From assembly GCF_014396585.1 (NCBI RefSeq), contig NZ_CP060717.1, forward strand, positions 1,054,001-1,118,000: a stretch of DNA of 64,000 bases, written 5' to 3'. This stretch comes from Sphingomonas rhizophila. GTDB lineage: Bacteria; Pseudomonadota; Alphaproteobacteria; Sphingomonadales; Sphingomonadaceae. Position 1 is the stretch's first letter. Every line of letters starts with the position of its first letter. Positions 1-9,736 of this stretch are shown piece by piece. The notes beneath the pieces are model-generated. The model saw only the letters and a list, made by a program, of their open reading frames with translations. It was not told the DNA's origin and ran no database searches. The position numbers were made by a program, and so were the translations under genes.

Positions 1-565
1 CCGCTTCAAGGATATCTTCGAGGAAGTCTACAACGCCGAGTTCAAGGCGGACTTCGAGAACGCAGGCATCGAATATCAGCACCGCCTGATCGACGACATG
101 GTTGCATCGGCGCTGAAGTGGAGCGGCAAGTTTGTCTGGGCCTGCAAGAACTACGACGGCGACGTACAGTCGGACCAGGTGGCGCAGGGCTTCGGATCGC
201 TGGGCCTGATGACCAGCGTCCTGATGACCCCGGACGGCAAGACGGTCGAGGCGGAGGCTGCGCACGGCACCGTCACCCGTCACTATCGCCAGCACCAGCA
301 GGGCAAGGCGACTTCGACGAACCCGATCGCGTCGATCTTCGCCTGGACCGGCGGCCTCAAGTTCCGCGGCCGGGTCGACGAGACCCCGGACGTCGTGAAG
401 TTCGCCGAGACGCTGGAGCGGGTCTGTGTTCGTACCGTCGAGGAAGGCAAGATGACGAAGGACCTGGCCATCCTGGTCGGCCCGGACCAGCCATGGATGA
501 CCACTGAGCAATTTTTCGAGGCGATCCGCGAAAACCTCGAAAAGGAAATGGCCGCCTGGGCCTAA
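1..565 (+). CDS. icd: NADP-dependent isocitrate dehydrogenase, C-terminal part
   Basis: The window opens inside this gene, reading from base 2, so about 187 C-terminal residues are present. The enzyme oxidatively decarboxylates isocitrate to 2-oxoglutarate in the TCA cycle. The visible part matches the dimeric NADP-IDH family: a DDMVAS stretch near residue 33 of the fragment, the [10 protein letters not shown] metal/substrate segment, and [11 protein letters not shown] in the cofactor region. The ending EKEMAAWA is typical of alphaproteobacterial Icd. Its TAA stop overlaps the convergent downstream gene by four bases. The N-terminal half lies outside the window; I see no damage in the visible part. 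Confidence 0.95.
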   Translation, partial: RFKDIFEEVYNAEFKADFENAGIEYQHRLIDDMVASALKWSGKFVWACKNYDGDVQSDQVAQGFGSLGLMTSVLMTPDGKTVEAEAAHGTVTRHYRQHQQGKATSTNPIASIFAWTGGLKFRGRVDETPDVVKFAETLERVCVRTVEEGKMTKDLAILVGPDQPWMTTEQFFEAIRENLEKEMAAWA

Positions 566-1767
566 GCGGTTGAAAAGGCGTCCGGCGAGCGCACCCGCTC
601 TCGCCGGACGCCGAGCCCGATCAGCCGGCCGGGGATCCGGCGAAGCAGCGGAAAGCGGTCGAGCAGCTTGACCAGCGCCGGCGCGCGCACGGGTCCTCCG
701 CCCAGCACCCGCCCGATGACATTGTCCTGCGCTGCCTTCTGGCCCGCCTGGATCAACCGGGTCGGCAGCAGGCGGCGTTCCTGGACCTTCGACAAGAGGT
801 GATCGACAGCTTCCCCTCGCGCCAGCGGAGCAGCGAGGATATTGGCCGTGGCGACCGCATCCTGGATGGCGAGGTTGATTCCGATCCCGCCGATTGGTGA
901 CATGGCATGCGCGGCATCGCCGATCGCCAGCAGACCAGGCCGCGACCATTCGATCAACCGATCGAGCGACACCGTCAGCAAGTGGAGCTCCTCGCGCGAT
1001 TTGAGAACCTCGCCTGATAAGTCGAGATCGAGAAAGGCTTTCTGCATCTCGCTGCGAAGCCATTCCATTCCTCGGCCGATCACGGTGCCGGCCGTGCCCT
1101 TGGGGATCAGATAGGCGGCCTGCCAATAGGTATCGCGGTCGATCAGGACCGCCATGCGACCTTGCGCGACGGAACCGCGCAATGCCTCGCCCCCGTCGCT
1201 CACCTTGGGTAGCCGGAACCAAAGCACGTCCATCGGCGCACCCAGGGATTCCACCTTGAGCATGCCGGTCGCACGGACCAGCGACGATCGGCCGTCGGCG
1301 GCGACGACCAGCCTGCCTGCCCGCTCCTCACGGCCCGATCGATAGCGGACGCCGGCAATGCGGCCGCCTTGCTCGACGAAGCCGGCGACCGGCTCTTCCA
1401 TCGTGAGCGCGAAGGTTGGCAACTCCGTCGCATGGTCGCGAAGGAAATCGAGGAAGTCCCACTGCGGCATCATTGCGATGAAAGGCGCCGGGGTGTCGAG
1501 ATGCGATAGATCGCCGATCGTATACTCGCGATTTTCGATGGCGATCCTGGCGCTGTCGATCCTGTTGTGGGGCCGGGACAGGAAGTCGCGAAGGAGCCCT
1601 AGCTGGTCGAGGATCTCCATCGTCGAGGGGTGGACGGTGTCGCCCCGAAAGTCGCGAAAGAAGTCGGCGTGTTTTTCGATCACCTTGGTGCTGATGCCCG
1701 CTCGAGCAAGCAGGTAGCCGGTCATCATGCCGGCCGGTCCGCCGCCGACGATCAGGACATCAGCCAT
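562..1767 (-). CDS. FAD-dependent aromatic-ring hydroxylase-like oxidoreductase
   Basis: A 401-residue flavoprotein of the UbiH/p-hydroxybenzoate hydroxylase superfamily. It opens with the dinucleotide-binding motif [17 protein letters not shown] (about residues 8-24), has an RGDTVHPST segment near residue 42 and the second FAD motif [14 protein letters not shown] near residue 285. These bind FAD and NAD(P)H in enzymes that insert one oxygen atom into a substrate. The substrate cannot be read from the sequence; the family covers polyketide, phenol and quinone-precursor hydroxylases. It stands alone on the minus strand, convergent with icd, so no pathway partner is visible. Confidence 0.85.
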   Translation of the reverse strand: MADVLIVGGGPAGMMTGYLLARAGISTKVIEKHADFFRDFRGDTVHPSTMEILDQLGLLRDFLSRPHNRIDSARIAIENREYTIGDLSHLDTPAPFIAMMPQWDFLDFLRDHATELPTFALTMEEPVAGFVEQGGRIAGVRYRSGREERAGRLVVAADGRSSLVRATGMLKVESLGAPMDVLWFRLPKVSDGGEALRGSVAQGRMAVLIDRDTYWQAAYLIPKGTAGTVIGRGMEWLRSEMQKAFLDLDLSGEVLKSREELHLLTVSLDRLIEWSRPGLLAIGDAAHAMSPIGGIGINLAIQDAVATANILAAPLARGEAVDHLLSKVQERRLLPTRLIQAGQKAAQDNVIGRVLGGGPVRAPALVKLLDRFPLLRRIPGRLIGLGVRRERVRSPDAFSTA

Positions 1768-1829
1768 GGCGGAGTGACGATGATGTCATGTGCCGACAAT
1801 GTCAGAATTGCCGACGTTGCGGAAGCGCG

Positions 1830-2038
1830 TCAGGCCTTCTTTAGAGCCGAGGGTTTATGCGCCGCGCGCTTGCCGCTCTTGTCGCTTTCGACCAGATATT
1901 CGGGATTATCCTTGCTGGCGGCAACCTTGTGCCCTTGATCTGGGTCGGCGATGTCAGCTTGCGGACGACCTTCCCAGTCGAATGGCCGCCGCTGGAATCC
2001 CAGGACACCTTGTCGCCCTTGTGCAAATTTTCGGTCAT
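1830..2038 (-). CDS. DUF2945 (hypervirulence-associated TUDOR-like) small protein, frameshifted
   Basis: A small basic protein of about 69 residues once one base is restored. The first part (MTENLHKGDKVSWDSSGGHS, then TGKVVRKLTSPTQIKG) and the second part in the neighbouring frame (HKVAASKDNPEYLVESDKSG and onward to ALKKA) together match the DUF2945 family end to end. The break is at bases 1932-1934, where the GGG of the coding strand should be GGGG. As deposited, the reading frame gives a 65-residue chimera with an unrelated tail. The family folds as a small beta-barrel; its function is unknown. It is divergent from the antiporter gene, with 98 bases between the start codons. Confidence 0.75.
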
Positions 2039-2136
2039 GACTGCTCCTCGGCGACATCAACGTATTTTTGCGTCGTCGGTGCCGTGACTTGGGCGCTTGG
2101 CCGTGTAACAGGCACGGCGTGGCTGGAACGTTGAGC

Positions 2137-3851
2137 ATGACCCCCGCGCTGAGCGACGCGCTGACCATTCTCGGCGCGGCGGGCATCGTCATTCCAGCCT
2201 TCGCCCGGCTCAGGATCAATCCGGTCATCGGTTTCATCATGGTCGGCATCATCGCCGGACCTTACGGACTCGGTTCCCTAACCGGCCAGTGGCCGTGGTT
2301 GTCGTACCTGTCGATCTCCGATCCGGAGGGTATCGCACCGTTCGCGGATTTCGGGATCGTCCTGCTTCTTTTCACGATTGGCCTGGAGCTCAGCTTCCGC
2401 CGGCTGATTGCCATGCGTGGGCAGGTGTTCGGTGTCGGTGCGGCGCAACTCTTCCTGAATGCGGCGCTAATCGGCGTGGCGTTGTGGATTGGCGGGATGG
2501 CGCCGCGCAGCGCGTCCTGGCTTGCTGTGGCACTCGCGATGTCATCGACCGCCCTGGTCCTCCCGATTTCGGGTACACAGGGTGCCGTCGGCAAGACTGC
2601 ACTTGCAATGCTTCTCTTTGAAGACCTGGCGCTGGTGCCCATCCTGCTGCTCATCGGCGCGGCTGCTGGCAGCTTTGGCCAGATTGCGCTTCACGGCACC
2701 ATCGCGATCGCCGCCATTCTGCTGGTCGGCCGCTTCGTACTGCCCGTCCTATTTGCGCAAGCCGCACGCGCCAAGAAGCCCGAGTTGTTCTTGGCGATCT
2801 CGCTGCTGGTCGTCATCCTGTCCGCCTTCATTACCGCGGAAGTCGGCCTGTCGCCCATCCTTGGGGCCCTGATCGCCGGCCTGGTCATCGCGGAGACGGA
2901 TTATGGCCACGAGGTCGAACTGGTCATCGAGCCGTTCAAGGGGCTGGCGCTGGGCGTCTTTCTGATCACGATCGGGATGCGCATCGACCTCAGCTCCCTG
3001 GCGGATAACTGGATCCGAGTCGTCGGTGCACTGACCGTCGTCCTCCTGATCAAGGCCGTGGTGACCGGCGCCCTCATTCGCCTGTCCGGCGGTGCCAGGG
3101 GACGGCGGCGGAGGCCGGATTACTGATGGCGAGCCCTTCGGAAACCTCGTTGATCGTCCTCGGTGCCGCAGGCGTTGCCGGGATCATATCGCAGGAGACG
3201 GTGTCCTTCTGGTCAGCCGCGACGGCAATCGGGCTGACGCTGACACCGCTGCTCGCCAGCATCGGCCAGTCGGCCGCCCGCCGGGTCGATCGCGCGGCGG
3301 TCGAGCGTGAACACATCGGGCCGGTCGCCGGCAAGACCGTTATCCTCGGCTTTGGGCGGGTCGGACGGATGGTTGCCGACATGCTCGGCCAGCATGAGCG
3401 CGAATATATCGCGATCGACAGCGACATCGACGGTCACCTGGAGGCGCGCCGCGCCGGATATCCCACCATCTTCGGCGATGCGTCGCGCCGGGATATGCTG
3501 GAACGGATGAGCATTGGTGAGGCGGTCGCGGTGGTCCTGACCATGGACGATCCCGTGTTGACGGCGCGAATCACTCGCCTGCTTCGCGAAGAACATCCTT
3601 CGCTGCCCATCATAGCCCGCGCCCGCGATGCGGATCATGCCGCCGCACTTTATCGGGCGGGTGCAACTGACGCGATTCCTGAGACGCTCGAAGCATCGCT
3701 GCAATTAAGCGAAGCGGTCCTGATCGAGCAGGGCGTGGCGATGGGCAAGATCATCGTGTCGGTTCATGAGAAGCGCGAACAGCTTCGAGAAATGATCCGG
3801 TCGGATGCCCGGATGGAGCACAGCCCCCGGCTCAAGGGACTTGAGCGGTGA
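2137..3851 (+). CDS. KefB/KefC-type monovalent cation:proton antiporter, frameshifted
   Basis: An inner-membrane CPA2-family antiporter exchanging K+ (or Na+) for H+, about 571 residues after repair. Residues 1 to about 320 are a run of hydrophobic helices containing LLLFTIGLELSF and the MLLFEDLALVPILLL segment typical of the family. From about residue 395 comes a TrkA-N/RCK nucleotide-binding domain starting VILGFGRVGRMVAD. The two parts lie in different frames: the break is the GGGG at 3098-3101, where one more G restores GGARGTAAEAGLLMASPSET across the junction. I chose ATG 2137 because the sequence upstream is not antiporter-like. The TGA overlaps the next gene's GTG, so the two are probably co-translated. 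Confidence 0.85.
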
Positions 3852-4924
3852 GCGACACTCCCATCGTGTCGGCCATCGTTACCGTCTTTAATCGAAAGGC
3901 GACGGTCACCGCGGCGGTCGACAGTCTCCGCCGGCAGACGGTCAACGACATCGAGATCGTCGTCGTCGATGACGGATCGACCGATGGGTCGCCGGAAGCT
4001 GTCGCCGCCCTTGCCGACCCCCGCGTGAGGGTTGTCCGGCATGACTGCAATCGCGGCATTCCGGCCGCTCGAAACACGGGATTATCGGCGGCGCGGGGTC
4101 GGTTCATCGCCTGGCTCGATAGTGACGATCTTGCCAGACCGAATCGGTTCGAGCGCCAACTCCGCTTCCTGGAGGCACATCCCGATATCGTGATGTGCGG
4201 GAGTTGGGCGGGGCGGATCGGCACCAAGGGGATGAAACGCGGCGCCAGGGTAAGCGTCACCGAACCCGAGGAAGTGAAACCGGCCCTCCTATTCCGAAGC
4301 TGCTTTCAGCAATCGTCGGTTTTCGGACATGCGGAGATATTGGGGCGCGAGTCGTACCGCCTTGAATTCCCGGTTTGCGAGGACATCGACCTGTTCGTGC
4401 GCCTGTCGCGGACGCATCGGATTGCCAATATGGCGGAAATCCTGGTGGATAGGCGACAGCACGACGGACAGACCGTCCAGCGAATGGCCGACCTGATCCG
4501 CGACCGAAAGGCGGCCATTTACCAGCCGCTGCTCGAGCAGCTTGATCTTGAGCCGTCCGGCGAAGACGTCGAGCGCCACGTCCGCATCGGCAATCCCGGA
4601 CGCGGCGACGTCAACGAGGCGTTGATTGCCTGGGCCGAGGCATGGCTGACGCGCATCAAGCGGCACAACGATTGGAAACAGATCTACGACTGCGGGGGAT
4701 TGGACCTGGCCGTCGGCGTCGTTTGGCTCAGACTGGCGCTTGCTTCCCGGAAAACTCACGGCTTCGCCGCGTTCGGTCGCGCGCTGAGCTCGCCACTGCT
4801 CCGCCCGCTTCTCGATCGACGGGGCCGCGGGCTGGCCCGGTCAGCAATCCCAGCGATGCTTGGCTGGAACCGTGTCCAGAGCGACGGGAACCAAACGCAC
4901 GTGCCGCGCCTTGTGAGCCGGTGA
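3848..4924 (+). CDS. Family 2 glycosyltransferase
   Basis: A 358-residue GT-A fold glycosyltransferase starting at GTG 3848, which overlaps the antiporter stop as GTGA. The N-terminal 220 residues carry the family marks: [14 protein letters not shown], then [25 protein letters not shown] and the metal-binding WLDSDDL (DXD-type). The enzyme would transfer a sugar from a nucleotide donor to a lipid, protein or polysaccharide acceptor. The last 130 residues are not recognisable beyond helical character, and no membrane segment is obvious. Being wedged between an antiporter and a disulfide-reductase-like gene gives no hint of the acceptor. Confidence 0.85.
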   Translation: MSDTPIVSAIVTVFNRKATVTAAVDSLRRQTVNDIEIVVVDDGSTDGSPEAVAALADPRVRVVRHDCNRGIPAARNTGLSAARGRFIAWLDSDDLARPNRFERQLRFLEAHPDIVMCGSWAGRIGTKGMKRGARVSVTEPEEVKPALLFRSCFQQSSVFGHAEILGRESYRLEFPVCEDIDLFVRLSRTHRIANMAEILVDRRQHDGQTVQRMADLIRDRKAAIYQPLLEQLDLEPSGEDVERHVRIGNPGRGDVNEALIAWAEAWLTRIKRHNDWKQIYDCGGLDLAVGVVWLRLALASRKTHGFAAFGRALSSPLLRPLLDRRGRGLARSAIPAMLGWNRVQSDGNQTHVPRLVSR

Positions 4925-5889
4925 GCGATACCCCTCCCCTTGATTGTCTCGTCATCGGCGGCGGCCCGGCTGGGCTGACCGCAGCGATTTACCTGTCACG
5001 CTACCACCTCGCCATCATGGTGGTCGACGGCGGCAAGAGCCGCGCCGCGTGGATCCCGACCAGTCATAACCATGCCGGCTTCCCTGACGGGATCAATGGC
5101 GTCGAGCTTCTGGAGCGAATGCGCGAGCAGGCGCGACGATTCGGCACGAAGATCGAATCCGGACAGGTGACGCGGCTTGAGCGTGATATCGACACCGGCC
5201 TGTTCACCGCTGAGTGGGGATCAGGCCCGGTCAGGGCCCGATCCGTGCTGCTTGCCACCGGCGTTACCAACCGCCGCCCCCCGATCGATCCAGAAATTCA
5301 TGACGACGCCATGGCCCGGGGCCTGATCCGCTATTGTCCCATTTGCGACGGTTACGAGGTAACCGACAAGCGCGTCGGAATCATCGGCACCGGCGAGCGC
5401 GGAGTTGCGGAGGCTGTCTTCCTTCGCAGCTACACCGGCGACGTCACGTTGGTCGCGCCCGACGGCGCGCACCAGCTTGCCTCAGAAGAGTTGGATCGGC
5501 TGAAGGCGGTCGATATCCGCCTGGTGGACGGACCGATCACGCACATCGAACCGGGTGAAAGCACGATCGCAGTTCAGGCGTCGGAAGAATTGACCTTCGA
5601 CAGCATCTACCCGGCCCTGGGATCGGACACGCACATCCAGCTTGCCGAAATGGTGGGCGCGACCCTGACCGAGGATTGCTGCATCGGGGTCGACGATCAC
5701 CAACGCACCGATGTGGACGGCCTCTACGCGGCCGGCGACGTTGTGCACGGCCTCGACCAGATCAGCCATGCCATGGGTGAAGGTGGCGTCGCGTCAACCA
5801 CGATCCGCAACGACCTGGCCAAGCTGTCTCCCCTGCTTCGCGATCCCGTCGGCGAGGAGAGCCTCGATAAGCTCGAATCCGGCGCTTAG
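4921..5889 (+). CDS. Thioredoxin reductase-like NAD(P)/FAD disulfide oxidoreductase
   Basis: A 322-residue class II pyridine nucleotide-disulfide oxidoreductase from GTG 4921, overlapping the preceding stop as GTGA. FAD binding: [12 protein letters not shown] (residues 11-22) and, near the C-terminus, [16 protein letters not shown]. The redox pair is Cys139-Pro-Ile-Cys142 in YCPICDGYE, in the place where E. coli TrxB has CATC. An NAD(P) motif GIIGTGERG follows at about residue 155. It should pass electrons from NAD(P)H to a small dithiol partner, but the partner may not be thioredoxin. Co-transcription with the KefB-type antiporter is notable because such antiporters are redox-gated. Confidence 0.85.
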   Translation: MSDTPPLDCLVIGGGPAGLTAAIYLSRYHLAIMVVDGGKSRAAWIPTSHNHAGFPDGINGVELLERMREQARRFGTKIESGQVTRLERDIDTGLFTAEWGSGPVRARSVLLATGVTNRRPPIDPEIHDDAMARGLIRYCPICDGYEVTDKRVGIIGTGERGVAEAVFLRSYTGDVTLVAPDGAHQLASEELDRLKAVDIRLVDGPITHIEPGESTIAVQASEELTFDSIYPALGSDTHIQLAEMVGATLTEDCCIGVDDHQRTDVDGLYAAGDVVHGLDQISHAMGEGGVASTTIRNDLAKLSPLLRDPVGEESLDKLESGA

Positions 5890-6389
5890 GCGAGGAAGTC
5901 CGGGTCGAGGACGATGCGGTCGTCGTCGAGGCGAGCGACCGGATCGCGAAACGGCACCAGGCTCTTGCGGCCGGAGGGAAGCTCGACCTCGATCAGGTCG
6001 CCCGCTCCGAAATTTTCCACCGCGACGACCGTGCCGATCGCGTTGCCGTCCTCGTCGAGGCACGGCAGCCCGATCAGGTCGGCGTGGTAATATTCGCCTT
6101 CGTCCAACGGAGGCAGGGTGTCGCGTTCGACTTCGATCAGCGAGCCGCGCAACGCCTCGGCGGCGGAACGGTCGGTGACGCCCTCGAAGCGGGCGATCGC
6201 GGTCTTGCCGGCCTCTTTTGCGGAAAGCAGCCGCAGGGTTTGACCGCCGACGAACACGTTGGGCTGGGCAGCGAGGCCGGCAATGCTGTCGCCGAACAGC
6301 TTGAGCCTGACCTCGCCCTTGATCCCATGCGCCCCGGCGACCGCGGCGAGCGCGACGCGCTTGCCCGCCCCGGTCTCCGATGACGTCAT
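5886..6389 (-). CDS. rimM: Ribosome maturation factor RimM
   Basis: A 167-residue 16S processing factor that binds ribosomal protein S19 and helps mature the 30S head. The N-terminal RimM barrel begins [21 protein letters not shown], and the C-terminal PRC-barrel includes [18 protein letters not shown] and [20 protein letters not shown]. It lies three bases downstream of rpsP in the same direction, the usual order. In most proteobacteria trmD and rplS follow; here the next gene is the convergent disulfide oxidoreductase, overlapping by four bases, so the operon ends at rimM. Confidence 0.95.
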   Translation of the reverse strand: MTSSETGAGKRVALAAVAGAHGIKGEVRLKLFGDSIAGLAAQPNVFVGGQTLRLLSAKEAGKTAIARFEGVTDRSAAEALRGSLIEVERDTLPPLDEGEYYHADLIGLPCLDEDGNAIGTVVAVENFGAGDLIEVELPSGRKSLVPFRDPVARLDDDRIVLDPDFLA

Positions 6390-6392
6390 GCC

Positions 6393-7082
6393 TTACTCGG
6401 CCTTTTCTTCGGCCTCGCCCTCGGCCGGAGCCTGGGCACTTTCACCGGTCACTTCGGTCGGCTCGTCGCCGGCGTCGCTGTTCGGGGTCGCTTCGTTGGC
6501 TTCCTGGCCGGCCGACGCTTCGACGGCGGCTTCCGTCGCTTCTGCCGAAACCGGCTCGGCCGGGGCTTCCTCGCCAGCCGACGCTTCGGTGGCGGCTTCG
6601 GCGGCGACAGGTTCGTCAGCCGGGAGGTCGGCAGTGTCCGACGGCGCCTGCTCGGCGGCGACTTCGGTCTCCTCGGTCACAGCCGGCTCGGCGGCGGGCT
6701 CTTCGGCCGGCGCGGCCGCGGCCGCCGCCTTGGCTTCCTCAGCCTCGGCCAGCTTGGCTGCACGCTCTTCGGCGCGCTCCTTGGCCTTGTCGCCCGGTTC
6801 GGCCTTCTTCGGATTGTTGCGGGCGGCGCGCTCCCGGATGCCGGCGGCATCGAGGAAACGGGCGACGCGGTCCGACGGCTGCGCGCCGACGCTCAGCCAA
6901 TGCGAGATGCGGTCGGCGTCGAGCTTCACGCGCTCCGGCGAATCCTTGGCCAGCAGCGGGTTGTAGGTGCCGACCTTCTCGATGAAGCGTCCATCGCGCG
7001 CGTTCCGGCTGTCGGCGACGACGACGCGGTAATAGGGGCGCTTCTTGGAGCCGCCACGGGCGAGACGAATTGCAACTGCCAT
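6393..7082 (-). CDS. rpsP: 30S ribosomal protein S16 with a very long acidic Ala/Glu tail
   Basis: The first 90 or so residues are a standard S16: [20 protein letters not shown], then [21 protein letters not shown]16 is usually 75-90 residues, and some alphaproteobacterial versions reach 110-165, but this one is 229. After a basic linker (about residues 88-115) comes a low-complexity region rich in Ala, Glu, Pro, Thr and Val, with loose repeats such as [11 protein letters not shown] and [11 protein letters not shown]. The tail is in frame, has no stop, and ends just before rimM. It is probably disordered and negatively charged on the ribosome surface; its role is unknown. Confidence 0.93.
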   Translation of the reverse strand: MAVAIRLARGGSKKRPYYRVVVADSRNARDGRFIEKVGTYNPLLAKDSPERVKLDADRISHWLSVGAQPSDRVARFLDAAGIRERAARNNPKKAEPGDKAKERAEERAAKLAEAEEAKAAAAAAPAEEPAAEPAVTEETEVAAEQAPSDTADLPADEPVAAEAATEASAGEEAPAEPVSAEATEAAVEASAGQEANEATPNSDAGDEPTEVTGESAQAPAEGEAEEKAE

Positions 7083-7117
7083 TTCTTCTTCCTTCAGTCT
7101 AATCAGTGAATTACAGG

Positions 7118-8577
7118 TTATTTCTTCGAAAACTTGTCAAAACCGGGCGGGAGGTTGAAGCCGGGCCCGCCGCCGAGGCCGGGAAGCCCCGGCATGCCGC
7201 CAGGAAGCTGGCCGCCGGGGCAAGTCCGCCGAGCGCCTTTTCCATGCCGCCGCCGCCGAACATCGCCGCCAGCTTGCCGAAACCGCCTAATTTCTTCAGG
7301 CGCTTCATCGCGTTGGCCATCTCCTGATGCATCTTCATCAGCTTGTTGACCTCCTGGACGGTGGTCCCGCTGCCCTTGGCGATGCGGATCTTGCGCTTGG
7401 CGTTGATGAGGTCAGGCCGTGCCCGCTCCTTCGGGGTCATCGAGCTCATCATGGCTTCGAGGCGGACCAGCGCCTTGTCGTCCACCGCGCCCGGCTTCAC
7501 CATGCCCTTCATGCCCGGCATCATGCCGGCCAGCGCGCCGAGGCCGCCCATCCGCTGCATTTGCGAAATCTGAAGCCGAAGATCATCGAGGTCGAACTTC
7601 CCCTTGGCCATCTTGGCCGCGAGCTTTTCCGCATCCTCGATCTGCACGGTCTCGGCGGCGCGTTCGACCAGGCTGACGACGTCGCCCATGCCGAGGATGC
7701 GCCCGGCGACACGCGACGGGTGGAACGCCTCAAGCGCATCCATGGCCTCGCCGGTGCCGGCGAACTTGATCGGCTTGCCGGTAACCGAGCGCATCGACAG
7801 CGCCGCGCCGCCGCGCGCATCGCCGTCCATGCGGGTCAGGATGACGCCCGACAGATCGACTTCGCCGGCGAATCCCTTGGCGACGTTGACCGCGTCCTGC
7901 CCCGTCAGGCTGTCGACGACGAGCAGCGTTTCGACCGGCTTCGACGCCGCGGCGACCGCCTTCATCTCGCTCATCAGCGCATCGTCAACGTGGAGGCGGC
8001 CGGCGGTGTCGAGCAGGAGGATGTCGAAACCCTGGAGACGGGCCGATTGCAGCGCGCGCTCGGCGATCGCGACCGGCTGCTGCCCAGCGACGATCGGCAG
8101 CGTCTCCACCCCGACCTGGCGACCAAGCACGGCCAGCTGCTCCTGCGCCGCCGGGCGGGCGACGTCGAGCGAGGCCATCAGGACCTTTTTGCGGTCTTTC
8201 TCCTTGAGCCGCTTGGCGAGCTTCGCGGTCGTCGTGGTCTTACCCGAGCCTTGCAGGCCGACCATCATGACGACAGCGGGCGGATTAACGTCGAGGTGAA
8301 GGTCCGCTCCTTCCCCGCCGAGCATCTCGGTCAGCGCGTCATTGACGATCTTGACGACCATCTGGCCCGGCGTGACCGAGCGGATTACTTCCTGGCCAAC
8401 GGCCTGCTCGGTGATCTTGTCGACGAATTCGCGGGCGACCGGCAACGCGACGTCCGCCTCGAGCAGGGCGACGCGCACTTCGCGCATCGCGGCGCGCACC
8501 TCGTCCTCCGACAGCGCGCCGCGACCGCGGAGCTTGTCGAAGACGCCGGACAGGCGGTCGCTCAGGCTTTCGAACAT
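7118..8577 (-). CDS. ffh: Signal recognition particle GTPase Ffh, frameshifted near its C-terminus
   Basis: SRP54 homologue (about 486 residues) that binds signal sequences with 4.5S RNA and docks with FtsY at the membrane. It has the N domain from [18 protein letters not shown], the G domain with P-loop GLQGSGKT (107-114), [10 protein letters not shown] and [10 protein letters not shown], and a Met-rich M domain ([20 protein letters not shown]). The deposited frame breaks at the GGGG of bases 7217-7220. With one base added, the end becomes a Gly/Pro-rich stretch finishing [10 protein letters not shown] at 7118, a normal alphaproteobacterial Ffh end, whereas the uncorrected frame gives an unrelated tail. 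FtsY is encoded about 3 kb away on the other strand. Confidence 0.95.
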
Positions 8578-8724
8578 CCAAAACTCTCCAACGCGACAAG
8601 GCGAAAACGCATGAGACGCCGGCGGGCGAAACCTCGCCGGCCAGCGCGCATCCGTGGACGCTTCATCGATGTCATGTCCGTTAAGACAGGGCGCCCTACG
8701 CGCGGGGGACGCGAAGGTCAAGGT

Positions 8725-9270
8725 TCAGAAGGCGGCGCCAAGCGCCAGCGCTTCCCGTTCTTCCGGTGTCGAGACCCTTCCCAATGCCTTGTTGCGGCCG
8801 GGAAAGCGGCCGAAGCGCATGACTTGGTCCCGGTGCCGCCGTGCGAAATCGAGGGTGTTCGGATCGCCAAGGCGCTCAAACTCCGCGACGCTGCGGTCCT
8901 GCATGGCCACGTCCTCGCTGTGCATCAGTGGCATCAACAGGAACTGACGCCACGGCGGCGGCGTAGTGTCGATCCAGCCGCGTTCCAGAGCCTCCAGCGC
9001 GAGCGACAAGGCGAGCGCGTCGGCCTCGAATGCTCGGGCCGTGCCGCGATGAACGTTTCGGCTGAACTGATCGAGCAAGACAATCGCTGCGGTCAGGGCA
9101 GTCTCGTTGTGACGCCACGCCGCCGCACGGTCAGCCAGCACCTGATCGCGCAGTGCGCCGAAGCGACGAGCAATATGGGCATCGAGCTCTGCGTCCTTGG
9201 CGAACCACCTCTCCTCGCCAACTTCGTCGAACCAGAAGGCAAGGACCGCTTGCGCCGCGTCCGATGTCAC
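8725..9270 (-). CDS. DUF924 family protein
   Basis: A 181-residue soluble helical protein of the DUF924 family, whose members resemble tetratricopeptide-like folds but have no established function. Typical family segments are VLAFWFDE at the start, LLDQFSRNVHRGTARAFEAD in the middle and LMHSEDVAMQDRSV, then FGRFPGRNKALGR near the end. I place the start at GTG 9270, which overlaps the upstream gene's TGA as GTGA; the open frame continues far upstream but is out of context there, lying antisense to dapF. The 147 bases between it and the ffh start hold no obvious feature. Confidence 0.85.
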   Translation of the reverse strand: MTSDAAQAVLAFWFDEVGEERWFAKDAELDAHIARRFGALRDQVLADRAAAWRHNETALTAAIVLLDQFSRNVHRGTARAFEADALALSLALEALERGWIDTTPPPWRQFLLMPLMHSEDVAMQDRSVAEFERLGDPNTLDFARRHRDQVMRFGRFPGRNKALGRVSTPEEREALALGAAF

Positions 9271-9686
9271 CTCGGACCGCGAGGTCCACGCGGAGCGCCG
9301 CCCGGACGGCCGCCGCCAGGTCCGCCACCCGGGCCTCGCCGGCCGGGACCTTTGCGATTGTCGCGGCGATCGGTCGGGACGCGCCGCTCCCGCTCCGGCA
9401 CGCGATCGATCGGCCGCGACTGCATTTCGGCCTTCGGGCCAATGGCGTAGCCGTCCTTGAGGAACTGGTTGAACGCAGTGCGGACGCTCTGGTTGACCGA
9501 ATCCTGCAAAGCCTTGGGCAAGTCGGCAAAGGCGGCATTGCGGTGAACGCCCTGGAGATCGCGGAGCAGATTGTTGGGCAAGCCACTGGCGCCGGCGCGA
9601 AGGGCCTCGATCGCCTCGACGACCGCGGCGATCAGGACGGATTGCATGACGTCGGACGCCGATTTGGTCACTTCGCTTCCTCTCAT
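9267..9686 (-). CDS. Conserved hypothetical protein with RG/GPR-rich tail
   Basis: A 139-residue protein of unknown function. Residues 1-85 or so form a compact helical domain (KSASDVMQSVLIAAVVEAIE, LPNNLLRDLQGVHRN). Residues 86-108 are charged, and the last 30 residues consist almost only of Gly, Arg and Pro (RRGPGGGPGGGRPGG and similar). RG-rich tails often bind RNA, but that is only an inference here. The start may be ATG 9686 or GTG 9671 (MRGSEVTKSAS or VTKSAS). It overlaps the DUF924 gene by GTGA, suggesting coupled translation, and is divergent from dapF with 50 bases between. Confidence 0.7.
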   Translation of the reverse strand: MRGSEVTKSASDVMQSVLIAAVVEAIEALRAGASGLPNNLLRDLQGVHRNAAFADLPKALQDSVNQSVRTAFNQFLKDGYAIGPKAEMQSRPIDRVPERERRVPTDRRDNRKGPGRRGPGGGPGGGRPGGAPRGPRGPR

Positions 9687-9736
9687 TGACCCGCCGCCGG
9701 TGGACGAACGGGCGAACGCCTCCTAAGTCCGCGCTC

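Noticed and set aside
7327-9450. Very long plus-strand open frame (about 700 codons) opposite ffh
   Set aside because: It is antisense to ffh and the DUF924 gene, has Arg/His/Asp-rich composition typical of GC-rich shadows, and matches no family.
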